A stretch of 19,938 nt of DNA, from assembly GCA_021158845.1 (NCBI GenBank), contig JAGGSY010000063.1, forward strand, positions 1-19,938. The letters run 5' to 3'. Made by a program: the position numbers and the translations under genes. Below, piece after piece: positions 1-7,715 of the stretch; position 1 is the first letter of the stretch, and each line of letters starts with the position of its first letter. Origin of the DNA: Caldisericia bacterium. GTDB taxonomy: Bacteria; Caldisericota; Caldisericia; B22-G15. Below the pieces are notes generated by a model that searched no databases, was not told the DNA's origin, and worked only from the letters and a program-made list of their open reading frames with translations.

Positions 1-1
1 C

Positions 2-73
2 ATGCTCAAGTATGGAATAAAGGATATAAGGTTTTTCTTCGAGAATGATAAAAGATTTCTAAAGCAATTCTAA
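2..73 (+). CDS. pheS: Phenylalanyl-tRNA synthetase alpha subunit, 3' end only
   Basis: Partial gene cut by the left edge; only the last 23 codons and a TAA stop are present. The encoded tail (MLKYGIKDIRFFFENDKRFL and three more residues) matches the very conserved C-terminus of PheS, where a Leu-x-Tyr-Gly-Ile-x-Asp-Ile-Arg segment is followed by an aromatic/acidic stretch and a final Gln-Phe. PheS is the catalytic subunit of the (alpha-beta)2 enzyme that charges tRNA-Phe. The stop lies 14 bp before pheT, so the two subunits are co-transcribed in the usual order. An ATG at position 2 is internal Met, not the start. Confidence 0.88.
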   Translation: MLKYGIKDIRFFFENDKRFLKQF

Positions 74-87
74 AGAGGAGAAAAAAA

Positions 88-2502
88 ATGAAAGTTTCAA
101 GAAGATGGCTTAATGAAATATTTAGATTTGAAAGAGACATTGAAGATGTAAAGGATACTTTGCTAAACAGAGGTCTTGAGATAGAAGAGACCTTTGAAAG
201 AAAAAGTATTTTATCCAGTGTCTTTGTTGGAAAGGTAAGATCTATAAAGAAGATATCAAAGGAACTCTCTTTTGCTGAGATAGAGGTTTCTGGAAGAGTA
301 TATCCTTCAGTTACTGGTGCAAAAAATGTTAAGATGGGGGATAAAGTTCCCGTTTGTCTTCCAGGTGGCACCATCTACCACTATGAGAAAAAGGGAGATG
401 AGGAGATACCTGTTCCTTACAGGATAAAACCCATGGAGTTTAATGGATATAAGTCAGAGGCGGTTCTTTTGTCTTACAAGGAGATGGGGATTTCCGATAA
501 GGTTCTTGGAGAGGAGGATAAAAGAGGTATTTTTATTCTTCCTGATGATGCAGAGGTAGGTGCTGATTTAAAAGAAGCGCTATGGCTTGAGGATACCATA
601 TTTGAGATAAAGACATATAACAGGGCAGATTGTCTCTCTTTGTGGGGTATCTCTCAGGAGTTTGAAAGACTAGGACTTGGAAAGATAGTTAAAGAGTATG
701 GGGATGTAAGTATTCCATCTAATTTAAAGGATATAAGCTTTAAAATTGAAGTTTTAGATGAAAAACTATGTCCAAGATATGTGGGAATTATCATAAGGGA
801 TGTGAAGGTTAAGAAAGCTCCAATTAAGATTTTAAGGAAACTTATTACGATAGGTGCAAGACCTGTAAATAATATTGTGGATATAACAAATGTTTTAATG
901 TTTGAGTATGGGCAACCTCTCCATGCCTTTGATCTTGACAAAATTCATGGAAAGTTGATCATAAGAAGGGCAAGTAAAGGAGAAAAGATAAGAACTCTTG
1001 ATGATAAGTTAAGGGAACTTGATGAGGGGATGCTTGTTATTGCAGATGAGGAGGGACCCATTGCCATAGCAGGAGTTATGGGAGGAAAGGAGACTGAGGT
1101 TAGTCATAAGACAAAGAATGTACTCCTTGAATCTGCCAATTTTCTTCCATCCTCAATTTCTGTTACAAAGAGAAGGTTAAAAATAAACAGTGAAGCTGCT
1201 GTTAGATTTGAGAAGGGAGTTGATATAAGAAAGGCTCTTGAGAATGGATGGAGAGCATCTTTAATGTTTGGTGGCTCTATAAATGAGAAACCATTTGATT
1301 TTTATCCAGAGCCAGAAAAGGAGAAGAAGATTAAGGTGAGATTTGAGAGGGTGAGAAAGATTATAGGTGTGGATATATCAAATTCAGATATAATAGATTC
1401 ACTCCGTAGAGGAGGTTTTGAGTTAGAAAATGTAAGTGAAAAGGAAGCTACTTTTGTTATAAAACCATTCAGACCAGACATTTCGCAGGAGATAGATTTG
1501 ATAGAGGAAGTCATAAGGTATAGAGGAATAGAGAATCTGCCCTACACACTTCCATCTCCAAAGATTTCTGTTTTTACTCCAGATAAGAGAAGGAAACTTA
1601 GAAAAAGGATCGTCAATATCTTAACCTCCCTTTCCATGGATGAGGTGATTACGCTCTCTCTTTTAGATTCTCAATATCTTTCCCTTTATCCCATTGAGAG
1701 AGAACCTATAGAGGTGGTCAATCCATTAAGGAGTGATCAGGATGTTTTAAGAACCTCTCTAATTCCTATGCTTTTAAAGGTTGTTGATAGAAATATAAAG
1801 ATGGGAAACAAGAATCTAATGTTCTTTGAGATAGGGAAGGTCTTTTACAAAGAGAAAGATTTTGTGGAAAAAGAGGAACTTTCAGGAGTGATTACAGGGA
1901 AGATTAGGGAGAAACTATGGATGGAAAAGGAGAAAGAATTTGATTTCTTCTATCTTAAAGGAGTTGTTTCTAAGCTTTTAGATGAGTTGAAAATTGATGA
2001 AGTAGAGTTTGTTTCAGGGTCTAATAAGCTCTTCCATCCATTTAGATACGCAGTAATTCAATTTAAAGATTTAAAGATAGGCGAGATGGGAGAAATTCAT
2101 CCATCTCTCCTTGAGAAGTTATCTATTTCCCAGAGGGTTTATGCCTTTTCAATAGATTTTGAGACACTACTTGATGTGTTTGAGGATAAAAAGGAATACG
2201 AGAGCATCTCCAAATTCCCACCTCTTACCTTTGATATAGCGATAGTTGTATCAGAGGATACTCCTAGTGGGAAATTGGTGGAGATAATAAAACAGGAGAG
2301 CGGAGAGATCCTCTCAGATATACATATCTTTGATCTTTACAGAGGAGAGAATATAGGGTATGGAAAGAAGAGTATTGGTTTTAGACTTACCTTTTCTTCA
2401 AAGGAGAGAACACTTGAGGATAAAGATGTCTTTCCAATAATAGATAGGATAGAAAAAAGGATACAGAAAGAACTCTCAGGGAATTTAAGAAAAAGAAATT
2501 GA
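88..2502 (+). CDS. pheT: Phenylalanyl-tRNA synthetase beta subunit
   Basis: Cytoplasmic beta subunit of tRNA-Phe ligase, 804 aa, the usual bacterial length. An EMAP/OB-type tRNA-binding domain lies at about residues 40-150 (TGAKNVKMGDKVPVCLPG). The B3/B4 editing region follows (NRADCLSLWGI, then NIVDITNVLM and GQPLHAFD). A B5 domain at about 405-480 ends in RPDISQEIDLIEEVIRYRGI. The catalytic-like module follows, and the last 90 or so residues form the ferredoxin-fold anticodon-binding domain (SKFPPLTFDIAIVV ... GFRLTF). The ATG start has a strong ribosome-binding site (AAAGAGGAG at 73-81). The TGA stop overlaps the TTG start of the next gene by 4 bp, which suggests translational coupling. 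Confidence 0.97.
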   Translation: MKVSRRWLNEIFRFERDIEDVKDTLLNRGLEIEETFERKSILSSVFVGKVRSIKKISKELSFAEIEVSGRVYPSVTGAKNVKMGDKVPVCLPGGTIYHYEKKGDEEIPVPYRIKPMEFNGYKSEAVLLSYKEMGISDKVLGEEDKRGIFILPDDAEVGADLKEALWLEDTIFEIKTYNRADCLSLWGISQEFERLGLGKIVKEYGDVSIPSNLKDISFKIEVLDEKLCPRYVGIIIRDVKVKKAPIKILRKLITIGARPVNNIVDITNVLMFEYGQPLHAFDLDKIHGKLIIRRASKGEKIRTLDDKLRELDEGMLVIADEEGPIAIAGVMGGKETEVSHKTKNVLLESANFLPSSISVTKRRLKINSEAAVRFEKGVDIRKALENGWRASLMFGGSINEKPFDFYPEPEKEKKIKVRFERVRKIIGVDISNSDIIDSLRRGGFELENVSEKEATFVIKPFRPDISQEIDLIEEVIRYRGIENLPYTLPSPKISVFTPDKRRKLRKRIVNILTSLSMDEVITLSLLDSQYLSLYPIEREPIEVVNPLRSDQDVLRTSLIPMLLKVVDRNIKMGNKNLMFFEIGKVFYKEKDFVEKEELSGVITGKIREKLWMEKEKEFDFFYLKGVVSKLLDELKIDEVEFVSGSNKLFHPFRYAVIQFKDLKIGEMGEIHPSLLEKLSISQRVYAFSIDFETLLDVFEDKKEYESISKFPPLTFDIAIVVSEDTPSGKLVEIIKQESGEILSDIHIFDLYRGENIGYGKKSIGFRLTFSSKERTLEDKDVFPIIDRIEKRIQKELSGNLRKRN

Positions 2503-4205
2503 CAAACTTTGAGATTTCCAGGACACTCTCAAGGGTAGCAAAGGTGCTATCCTTTAAAGGAGTGGATAGAAGAAGAATTACAGATATTAAGATTCTCTCA
2601 ATGACTATTGAAGGGTTGCCTTTTGAATTGAATCGTAAGACCCTTGAGAGGGTGGAGAAGTATCTTCCAACTAAACCCTACCTCAAAAGGATTCTAAGGG
2701 ATTTGGTGGTTTATGGGAGAAGTGAGGAGATCGAAATTTTATTGAGAGATGTACCACCAAGTCTTCTTGAGCTTACAAGGATTCCAGGGGTTGGTGGTCG
2801 GACACTAAAAATACTCTATGAAAGGTTTGGTGTGGTTGATATATATGGACTTGAATCTGTTTTAAAGGAAGGTTTGCTCAGCAGGGTAAAAGAGATAGGG
2901 TTAAATGGTGAGGAGATAATAAAGAAAAATATAAACAAATACTTTAAATTAAAAAGAGAATTCTCTCTCTCCACTGCTGAATCATTCTTCAGACATATTA
3001 AAGGCATACTCGTTAATCATGGGGCAAGGAGAGTTGAAATTGCTGGAAGTGCAAGGAGAAAGAAAGAGATAGTTTCAAACTTAAACATTGTTTGTGAGGT
3101 GGGAAATCCAGACAAATTTAAAAGGAGTTTTAAAAAAGATATAGGAATAATAAAATTTGTAAGTAGAGGAGACCATGTTGAATTTTTTTATGGCGATTGT
3201 GAAATTCCGATTAAACTGCTTGTTGTTCCAAAGGACTACTTTGGTTCGGCACTTTTATTCTTTACTGGACCGAAAAATTTTAGTAACTATTTAATAAGTA
3301 AAGGGAAAGATTATGGATACAAGACTCTTCCTCCAGGTTACCTTTGGATAAAAGGTGAGGAGAAAGAGATCTTTAATATCTTAGGAATGCAATACATTCC
3401 TCCAGAGGTGAGGGAGAGGTGGAAGGAATATTTAGATACAAAGGAACTTTTAAGTAATCTCAATATAAAAGGAGACTTACATGTTCATACAAACTACTCA
3501 GATGGAATTTCAACTATTTATGATGTTGTATCCTTTGCAAGGGATATGGGCTACAAATACATAGGTATTTCGGATCACACAAAGGATTTGAAAGTGGTTA
3601 ATGGATTAAATGAGAAAAGATTGATGAATGAGCGGTTGGAAGTGAGGAAACTACAGTCAAAGTTTCCAGAGATAAAGATTCTCTTTGGTGCAGAGGTAAA
3701 TATAAGACAGGATGGCTCCCTTGATATAGAGGAAAGTGCACTTAGGGAGCTTGATTTTGTCATAGCGTCTATTCACTATGGTTTTTATCTTGATAGGGAG
3801 ACAAACACAAAGAGGATGATTAAAGCAATAAGAAATCCCTATGTAAGCATAATTGGGCACCCTACAGGAAGAAAGATAGGCGAGAGGGAGAGAATGAACA
3901 TGAGATACGATTTAATATTTAAGGAAGCCGAAAAAACAGGAACAATTATTGAAGTAAATGCTACCAATGATAGATTGGATATAGATTCAAACATGGCATA
4001 CAATTTGAGAAACAGGGACATACTATTCTCCATAGGCTCTGATGCACATTTTGCTCCCCAACTTCACTCTCTATCAAATTTTGGGGTGTTTATCTTAAGA
4101 AGGGCACTTGTTTCAGAAAATAAAGTTATAAACACCTTTAACCTGAATCACCTATTGGAGGTCTTAAGTAGAAAAAGGAGGAATCTCAACAAGGACAACA
4201 ACTAA
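2499..4205 (+). CDS. polX: PolX-family protein: degenerate family X polymerase domain fused to an intact PHP domain
   Basis: 568 aa, the normal length of bacterial PolX (base-excision and gap-filling repair). Helix-hairpin-helix regions occupy about residues 1-150 (TRIPGVGGRTLKILYERFG), a family X palm about 175-285 (AGSARRKKE, FFTGPK), and a PHP metallohydrolase domain 324-545. The PHP metal ligands are all present: HVH 328-330, SDH 358-360, E399, H426, GHPTGR at 453-458, SDAH 514-517. The polymerase triad is not: the usual Asp-x-Asp is N194-L-N196 and the third Asp aligns with K239. I infer no polymerase activity but retained nuclease or phosphoesterase activity. The start is TTG, overlapping the pheT stop as TTGA; the N-terminus fits the family. 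A pheT-polX neighbourhood is also seen in Bacillus. The 3' end overlaps convergent ispF by 42 bp. Confidence 0.93.
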   Translation: MTNFEISRTLSRVAKVLSFKGVDRRRITDIKILSMTIEGLPFELNRKTLERVEKYLPTKPYLKRILRDLVVYGRSEEIEILLRDVPPSLLELTRIPGVGGRTLKILYERFGVVDIYGLESVLKEGLLSRVKEIGLNGEEIIKKNINKYFKLKREFSLSTAESFFRHIKGILVNHGARRVEIAGSARRKKEIVSNLNIVCEVGNPDKFKRSFKKDIGIIKFVSRGDHVEFFYGDCEIPIKLLVVPKDYFGSALLFFTGPKNFSNYLISKGKDYGYKTLPPGYLWIKGEEKEIFNILGMQYIPPEVRERWKEYLDTKELLSNLNIKGDLHVHTNYSDGISTIYDVVSFARDMGYKYIGISDHTKDLKVVNGLNEKRLMNERLEVRKLQSKFPEIKILFGAEVNIRQDGSLDIEESALRELDFVIASIHYGFYLDRETNTKRMIKAIRNPYVSIIGHPTGRKIGERERMNMRYDLIFKEAEKTGTIIEVNATNDRLDIDSNMAYNLRNRDILFSIGSDAHFAPQLHSLSNFGVFILRRALVSENKVINTFNLNHLLEVLSRKRRNLNKDNN

Positions 4206-4646
4206 GGCAGAAGCTCCTTTTTTCTCTCCAATTACACCCATTCCCTCCATAGTCTTTCCTTTTATTGATATTAAATTTTTATCAATTCCCATTATCTTTG
4301 ATAAACTTTCCCTAATCTTTTCTTTAAAATTAAGTATCTTTGGCTTCTCCATTATAACGATGGCATCAATGTTTATTATCCTGATTCCTTTTTTCTTTAA
4401 CATATCTATTGTGGTTTTTAGTATCTCTACACTACTTTTATTCTTCCATGAGGAGTTAAACAACTCCCCTATGTCTCCCTCTCCTGTTGCACCAAGAAGT
4501 GCATCTACAATGGCATGAATCAATATATCACCATCTGTTTCACTTATAAGACCATACTCGTATGGAATCTCTACACCTCCAAGTATAAGAGGCACACCTT
4601 TTTTAAAGATATGGAAATCAAATCCTATACCAATCCTTATACTCAT
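4164..4646 (-). CDS. ispF: 2-C-methyl-D-erythritol 2,4-cyclodiphosphate synthase (divergent active site)
   Basis: Fifth enzyme of the MEP isoprenoid pathway; it cyclises CDP-methylerythritol 2-phosphate. 160 aa, normal length. The zinc ligands are kept: D10 and H12 in GFDFH, and H44 in GDILIHA. DALLGATGEGDIGELF is also typical. The segment that reads His-Ser-Asp-Gly-Asp in E. coli (H34, S35) reads E36-T37-D-G-D here. The CDP-binding tail has Val and Glu where E. coli has Phe139 and Arg142, while the Thr and Glu of the TTTE stretch are partly kept (KGKTMEGMG). ATG start inside ispD (29 bp overlap), preceded by GGAAAGGA. Next to ispD as expected. Family assignment is firm; activity is less certain because of the substitutions. 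Confidence 0.92.
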   Translation of the reverse strand: MSIRIGIGFDFHIFKKGVPLILGGVEIPYEYGLISETDGDILIHAIVDALLGATGEGDIGELFNSSWKNKSSVEILKTTIDMLKKKGIRIINIDAIVIMEKPKILNFKEKIRESLSKIMGIDKNLISIKGKTMEGMGVIGEKKGASALVVVLVEIPPFST

Positions 4647-5304
4647 CTACAATCCTTTCCACAAATAGTATATCCTCTCTATATGTTACCTTTATATTTT
4701 CTGTATTACCCTTTACTGTTTTTACATAAAGTCCATTTTTTTCAAAAGCCATGGCATCATCATACATGTCCTCATCAAACTCCTCTATCTTTTCTAATAT
4801 AAGGGGAAAGGGGAAACCTTCAGGGGTTTGAACAGAACAGAGTTTTTTTCTATCTGGAGTCTCTATAACTCTTCCATCCTCTACAAACTTTACAGTTTCT
4901 CTCAGAGGAATGCATGGTATGCATGCAGTATCCTTCTCTATTCCAGATATTACTCTTTTTATTGTATCAGTGGAAACAAGAGGCCTTACAGCATCATGAA
5001 TTAGAACTTTATTTACAGGATATTTCTTTAATGCTTTAAGTCCATTGAGAACAGAGTCTCTCCTTCTTTCTCCTCCTTCCACAACCTCTATTTTTTTCTC
5101 AAACTTCTTCACAAGATCTATTACTTTCCTTGCATTTTCTATATCTTCCTTTTTTACAACAATTACTATATGAGAAATTTCATTAAGTTTCACAAAGGGA
5201 ATAAGGGTATAAAAGAGGAGAGGTTTTCCTGATACAGGAAAGAAGACCTTATTACCTTTAAATCTTTCTCCTCTACCTCCTCCTACTACTACTGCCCCTA
5301 TCAT
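4618..5304 (-). CDS. ispD: 2-C-methyl-D-erythritol 4-phosphate cytidylyltransferase
   Basis: Third enzyme of the MEP pathway; it makes CDP-methylerythritol from CTP and MEP. 228 aa, typical. The nucleotide-binding loop near residues 7-19 (VGGGRGERFKGNK) keeps the catalytic Arg and Lys equivalent to E. coli R20 and K27, with about two fewer residues between them. IHDAVRP provides the metal-binding Asp, PDRKKLCSVQTPEGF the second substrate Arg region, and NIKVT the C-terminal Lys. All key residues are therefore present, unlike in the downstream ispF. ATG start, 32 bp inside the 3' end of the PIN-TRAM gene with no strong ribosome-binding site, so probably translated by coupling. Confidence 0.96.
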   Translation of the reverse strand: MIGAVVVGGGRGERFKGNKVFFPVSGKPLLFYTLIPFVKLNEISHIVIVVKKEDIENARKVIDLVKKFEKKIEVVEGGERRRDSVLNGLKALKKYPVNKVLIHDAVRPLVSTDTIKRVISGIEKDTACIPCIPLRETVKFVEDGRVIETPDRKKLCSVQTPEGFPFPLILEKIEEFDEDMYDDAMAFEKNGLYVKTVKGNTENIKVTYREDILFVERIVDEYKDWYRI

Positions 5305-6370
5305 TTACAATATCACCAAAAATCATTGTTCCAGTGGGTCCCTGAAGGAGGGATGTAACCTCTACATCAACTACCTCTCCTATGTGATACTTTCCATCTT
5401 CAACTACAACCATTGTTCCATCATCAAGATAACCTACACCCTGTGCTCTTTCTTTGCCTTCCTTCACGATCCTTACCTGTAGTCTCTCTCCCGGAAGAAC
5501 CACTTTTCTTAGAGCATGGGCTAACTCATTTATGTTCAATACTTTAATACCCCTTGTTCTTGCTACCTGAGAGAGGTTAAAATCTGTTGTTATAACTTTA
5601 GCTTTCATCTTTTTTGCAAGATTTATAAGTTTTGTATCAATGGGAATTCTTTCACCCTTTGCATCAAATATCTTTATCTTTTCAGGATACTCCTCTTTCA
5701 ATCTCTGAAGAATATCAAGCCCCCTTCTTCCTCTAACTCTTTTAGAAGAATCCTCTGAATCAGCAACCATCTGAAGTTCTTCAAGAATAAATGTGGGAAT
5801 AAGGATTGTTCCATCAATAAAACCTGAGTCTATAAGTTCAAGGATTCTTCCATCAATTATTGCAGATGTATCAAGTAGATACTTGGGATAAAGCTTCTTC
5901 TCCTTTGGTGTTCTCTCCCCAAACCTCTTTGGTTGTATTTTCATAGCTTCAAGTATCTCTTTTCTCCTCTTTATTAGTGTTCCCACTGTAACACCAAAGA
6001 CAAATATGGCAATAAGAATTCCAATGTATGGACCAACTATTGGAATCTTTGATATCAGCGCATAGAATAGATAGGAGATTAAAAGGGAGATGAGGACAGA
6101 GAATATACCAAGTAAGAGTTCGGCAAGGGAGAGTGAGGAGAGAAACTTGTCTATTATGTTTACCAAAAGGTTTATCAATTTGTAGACGGGTGGAAACAGT
6201 AAATAAAAGATAAAGAAAAAGAAGAGGAAGAATATAAGATAGAGAAAGAGTGGCCCTATGTGGTATAGTTTTTCTGAAAAGAAACTATAATTGTAATAGA
6301 GTATTAGAACTCCTATGCCTCCACCAACAAATGAAAAAAAATAACGTAAAAAAGTCCAAAGTTTTTTCAT
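5273..6370 (-). CDS. yacL: Membrane-anchored PIN-TRAM domain protein (YacL family)
   Basis: 365 aa. Four hydrophobic segments sit at about residues 13-30, 39-61, 84-107 and 111-133. A cytoplasmic PIN nuclease domain starts at YLLDTSAIIDGR (D167, D173) and includes PTFILEELQMVADS and TTDFNLSQVA (D263); these supply the acidic residues of a PIN active site. A TRAM (OB-like, RNA-binding) domain covers about 291-355. This is the architecture of Bacillus YacL and the conserved neighbour of radA and ispD in Firmicutes. The family is thought to be an RNase, but its substrate is not settled. ATG start with AAAGGAGCC upstream in a 19-bp gap after radA. Its end overlaps ispD by 32 bp. Confidence 0.93.
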   Translation of the reverse strand: MKKLWTFLRYFFSFVGGGIGVLILYYNYSFFSEKLYHIGPLFLYLIFFLFFFFIFYLLFPPVYKLINLLVNIIDKFLSSLSLAELLLGIFSVLISLLISYLFYALISKIPIVGPYIGILIAIFVFGVTVGTLIKRRKEILEAMKIQPKRFGERTPKEKKLYPKYLLDTSAIIDGRILELIDSGFIDGTILIPTFILEELQMVADSEDSSKRVRGRRGLDILQRLKEEYPEKIKIFDAKGERIPIDTKLINLAKKMKAKVITTDFNLSQVARTRGIKVLNINELAHALRKVVLPGERLQVRIVKEGKERAQGVGYLDDGTMVVVEDGKYHIGEVVDVEVTSLLQGPTGTMIFGDIVNDRGSSSRRR

Positions 6371-6389
6371 TTTTAGGCTCCTTTAAAAA

Positions 6390-7715
6390 TTACTTAAGTT
6401 TTCCTATTAAATTATACACTGTTTTTACAAATATGTTTCGTCCCCCATCACCGTTTTCAACCTCTTTTTGCATGGATGAAGGGAGGATAAAATTTTTGTA
6501 GCCAAGCTTTAATGCCTCTTTATACCTTTTCTTCATAAGACTCACATTCCTTATCTCTCCCCCCAATCCCACCTCACCAAAGGCTACAAAATTTGATGTG
6601 GGTATATCCTTTAGAGATGAATATATGGATACTATAACAGGAAGGTCAGAAGCAGGTTCAACTATCCTTACTCCTCCAGTAACATTCACATATATATCAT
6701 ACTTATAGAGGGGAAGTTTAAGATACTTCTCCATAATTGCAATAAGTATGGATAGTTTTGTGTAATCAATACCCACAGATACTCTTCTTGGTTGTGGGAG
6801 ATATGAACTCACCACAAGTGCCTGTACTTCAACAAGAAGTGGTTTCATTCCACTTTCAATGGTTGGAAGTATTACACTTCCCGGTATCTCTCTTTCTCTC
6901 TCTGTTAAAAAGTATTGGGATGGATTTTTAATCTCCTTTAAACCCTCCTCCTCCATGGAAAAGAGTACAAGTTCCTGAGTTGAGCCAAATCTGTTCTTCT
7001 TTGATCTTAAGATTCTATACATCTGGTATCTTTCTCCCTCAAGGTATAGTACAGTGTCAACAAGATGTTCAAGGATTTTAGGTCCAGCAATATCTCCAAC
7101 CTTTGTTACATGTCCCACAATTATTATTGGAATTCCGTATGTTTTAGCTACATGCATAAGTTTGTCTGTGGCATTCCTTACCTGTGTTGGACTCCCAGAT
7201 AGAGAAGATAAACCCTCTTCTCTCATAGTTTGAATTGAATCTACTATGGTTAAGGCAGGTTTTAATTCCCTTATGGCATTAACCACAGACTCTATGTCAG
7301 TTTCGTAGAGAAAGTATAGATTCTTTGGTGAAGATTCAGTTATCCTTGTAAGTCTTGATGAAATTTGAAGTGGAGATTCTTCACCAGATATATAAAGCAC
7401 CTTTCCTTTTTCTTTCGCTATATTTAATGCAATTTGAAGAAGGAGAGTTGATTTCCCTATTCCTGGTTCTCCAGATAGAAGGATTATTGAACCCCTTACT
7501 ATTCCCCCTCCAAGAAGTTCATCAAAACCAGCAAAACCTGTCTTTATTCTCTCTTCCTTTTGAGTTTCTATAACAACAGGGTTTTTCTTTTTTAGTGGTT
7601 CTTCATTCTCCACTTCTTCAAAGGAGTTCCATGAACCACAATTTGGACATTTCCCCAGTTTCATTATTGTTTCGTACCCGCAGACTTTACATCTATACTT
7701 AGTCTCTTTCTTCAT
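6390..7715 (-). CDS. radA: DNA repair protein RadA (Sms), RecA-like ATPase with Lon-type C-terminal domain
   Basis: 441 aa, normal length. RadA is a hexameric helicase-like ATPase that drives branch migration during homologous recombination. An N-terminal zinc finger (C9-x2-C12 and C23-x2-C26, ending CGSWNS) is followed by Walker A GEPGIGKST at 82-90, Walker B around LTIVDSIQT, and the RadA-specific KNRFGS motif at 240-245. A Lon-protease-like domain lacking the proteolytic site occupies about 285-441. The ATG overlaps the mcsB TGA as ATGA. In Bacillus clpC sits between mcsB and radA; here the two genes are fused directly. All landmark residues look intact. Confidence 0.97.
   Translation of the reverse strand: MKKETKYRCKVCGYETIMKLGKCPNCGSWNSFEEVENEEPLKKKNPVVIETQKEERIKTGFAGFDELLGGGIVRGSIILLSGEPGIGKSTLLLQIALNIAKEKGKVLYISGEESPLQISSRLTRITESSPKNLYFLYETDIESVVNAIRELKPALTIVDSIQTMREEGLSSLSGSPTQVRNATDKLMHVAKTYGIPIIIVGHVTKVGDIAGPKILEHLVDTVLYLEGERYQMYRILRSKKNRFGSTQELVLFSMEEEGLKEIKNPSQYFLTEREREIPGSVILPTIESGMKPLLVEVQALVVSSYLPQPRRVSVGIDYTKLSILIAIMEKYLKLPLYKYDIYVNVTGGVRIVEPASDLPVIVSIYSSLKDIPTSNFVAFGEVGLGGEIRNVSLMKKRYKEALKLGYKNFILPSSMQKEVENGDGGRNIFVKTVYNLIGKLK

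Noticed and set aside
2499..2530. TTGACA at the pheT-polX junction as a promoter -35 box
   Set aside because: No TATAAT-like sequence appears 16-18 bp downstream (the bases there read GACACT). The match comes from the TTG start codon of polX.
4085..4136. 9-bp perfect inverted repeat (GGTGTTTAT at 4085-4093, ATAAACACC at 4128-4136)
   Set aside because: It lies in polX coding sequence with a 34-nt loop and no following T run. Several such 9-bp pairs are expected by chance in 20 kb.
4172..4223. A-tract/stem/T-tract resembling a bidirectional terminator at the polX-ispF junction
   Set aside because: The stem (AAAAAGGAG with CTCCTTTTT) has a 33-nt loop and is mostly A-T. For ispF it would cut the message before the stop codon, so it is not annotated as a terminator.
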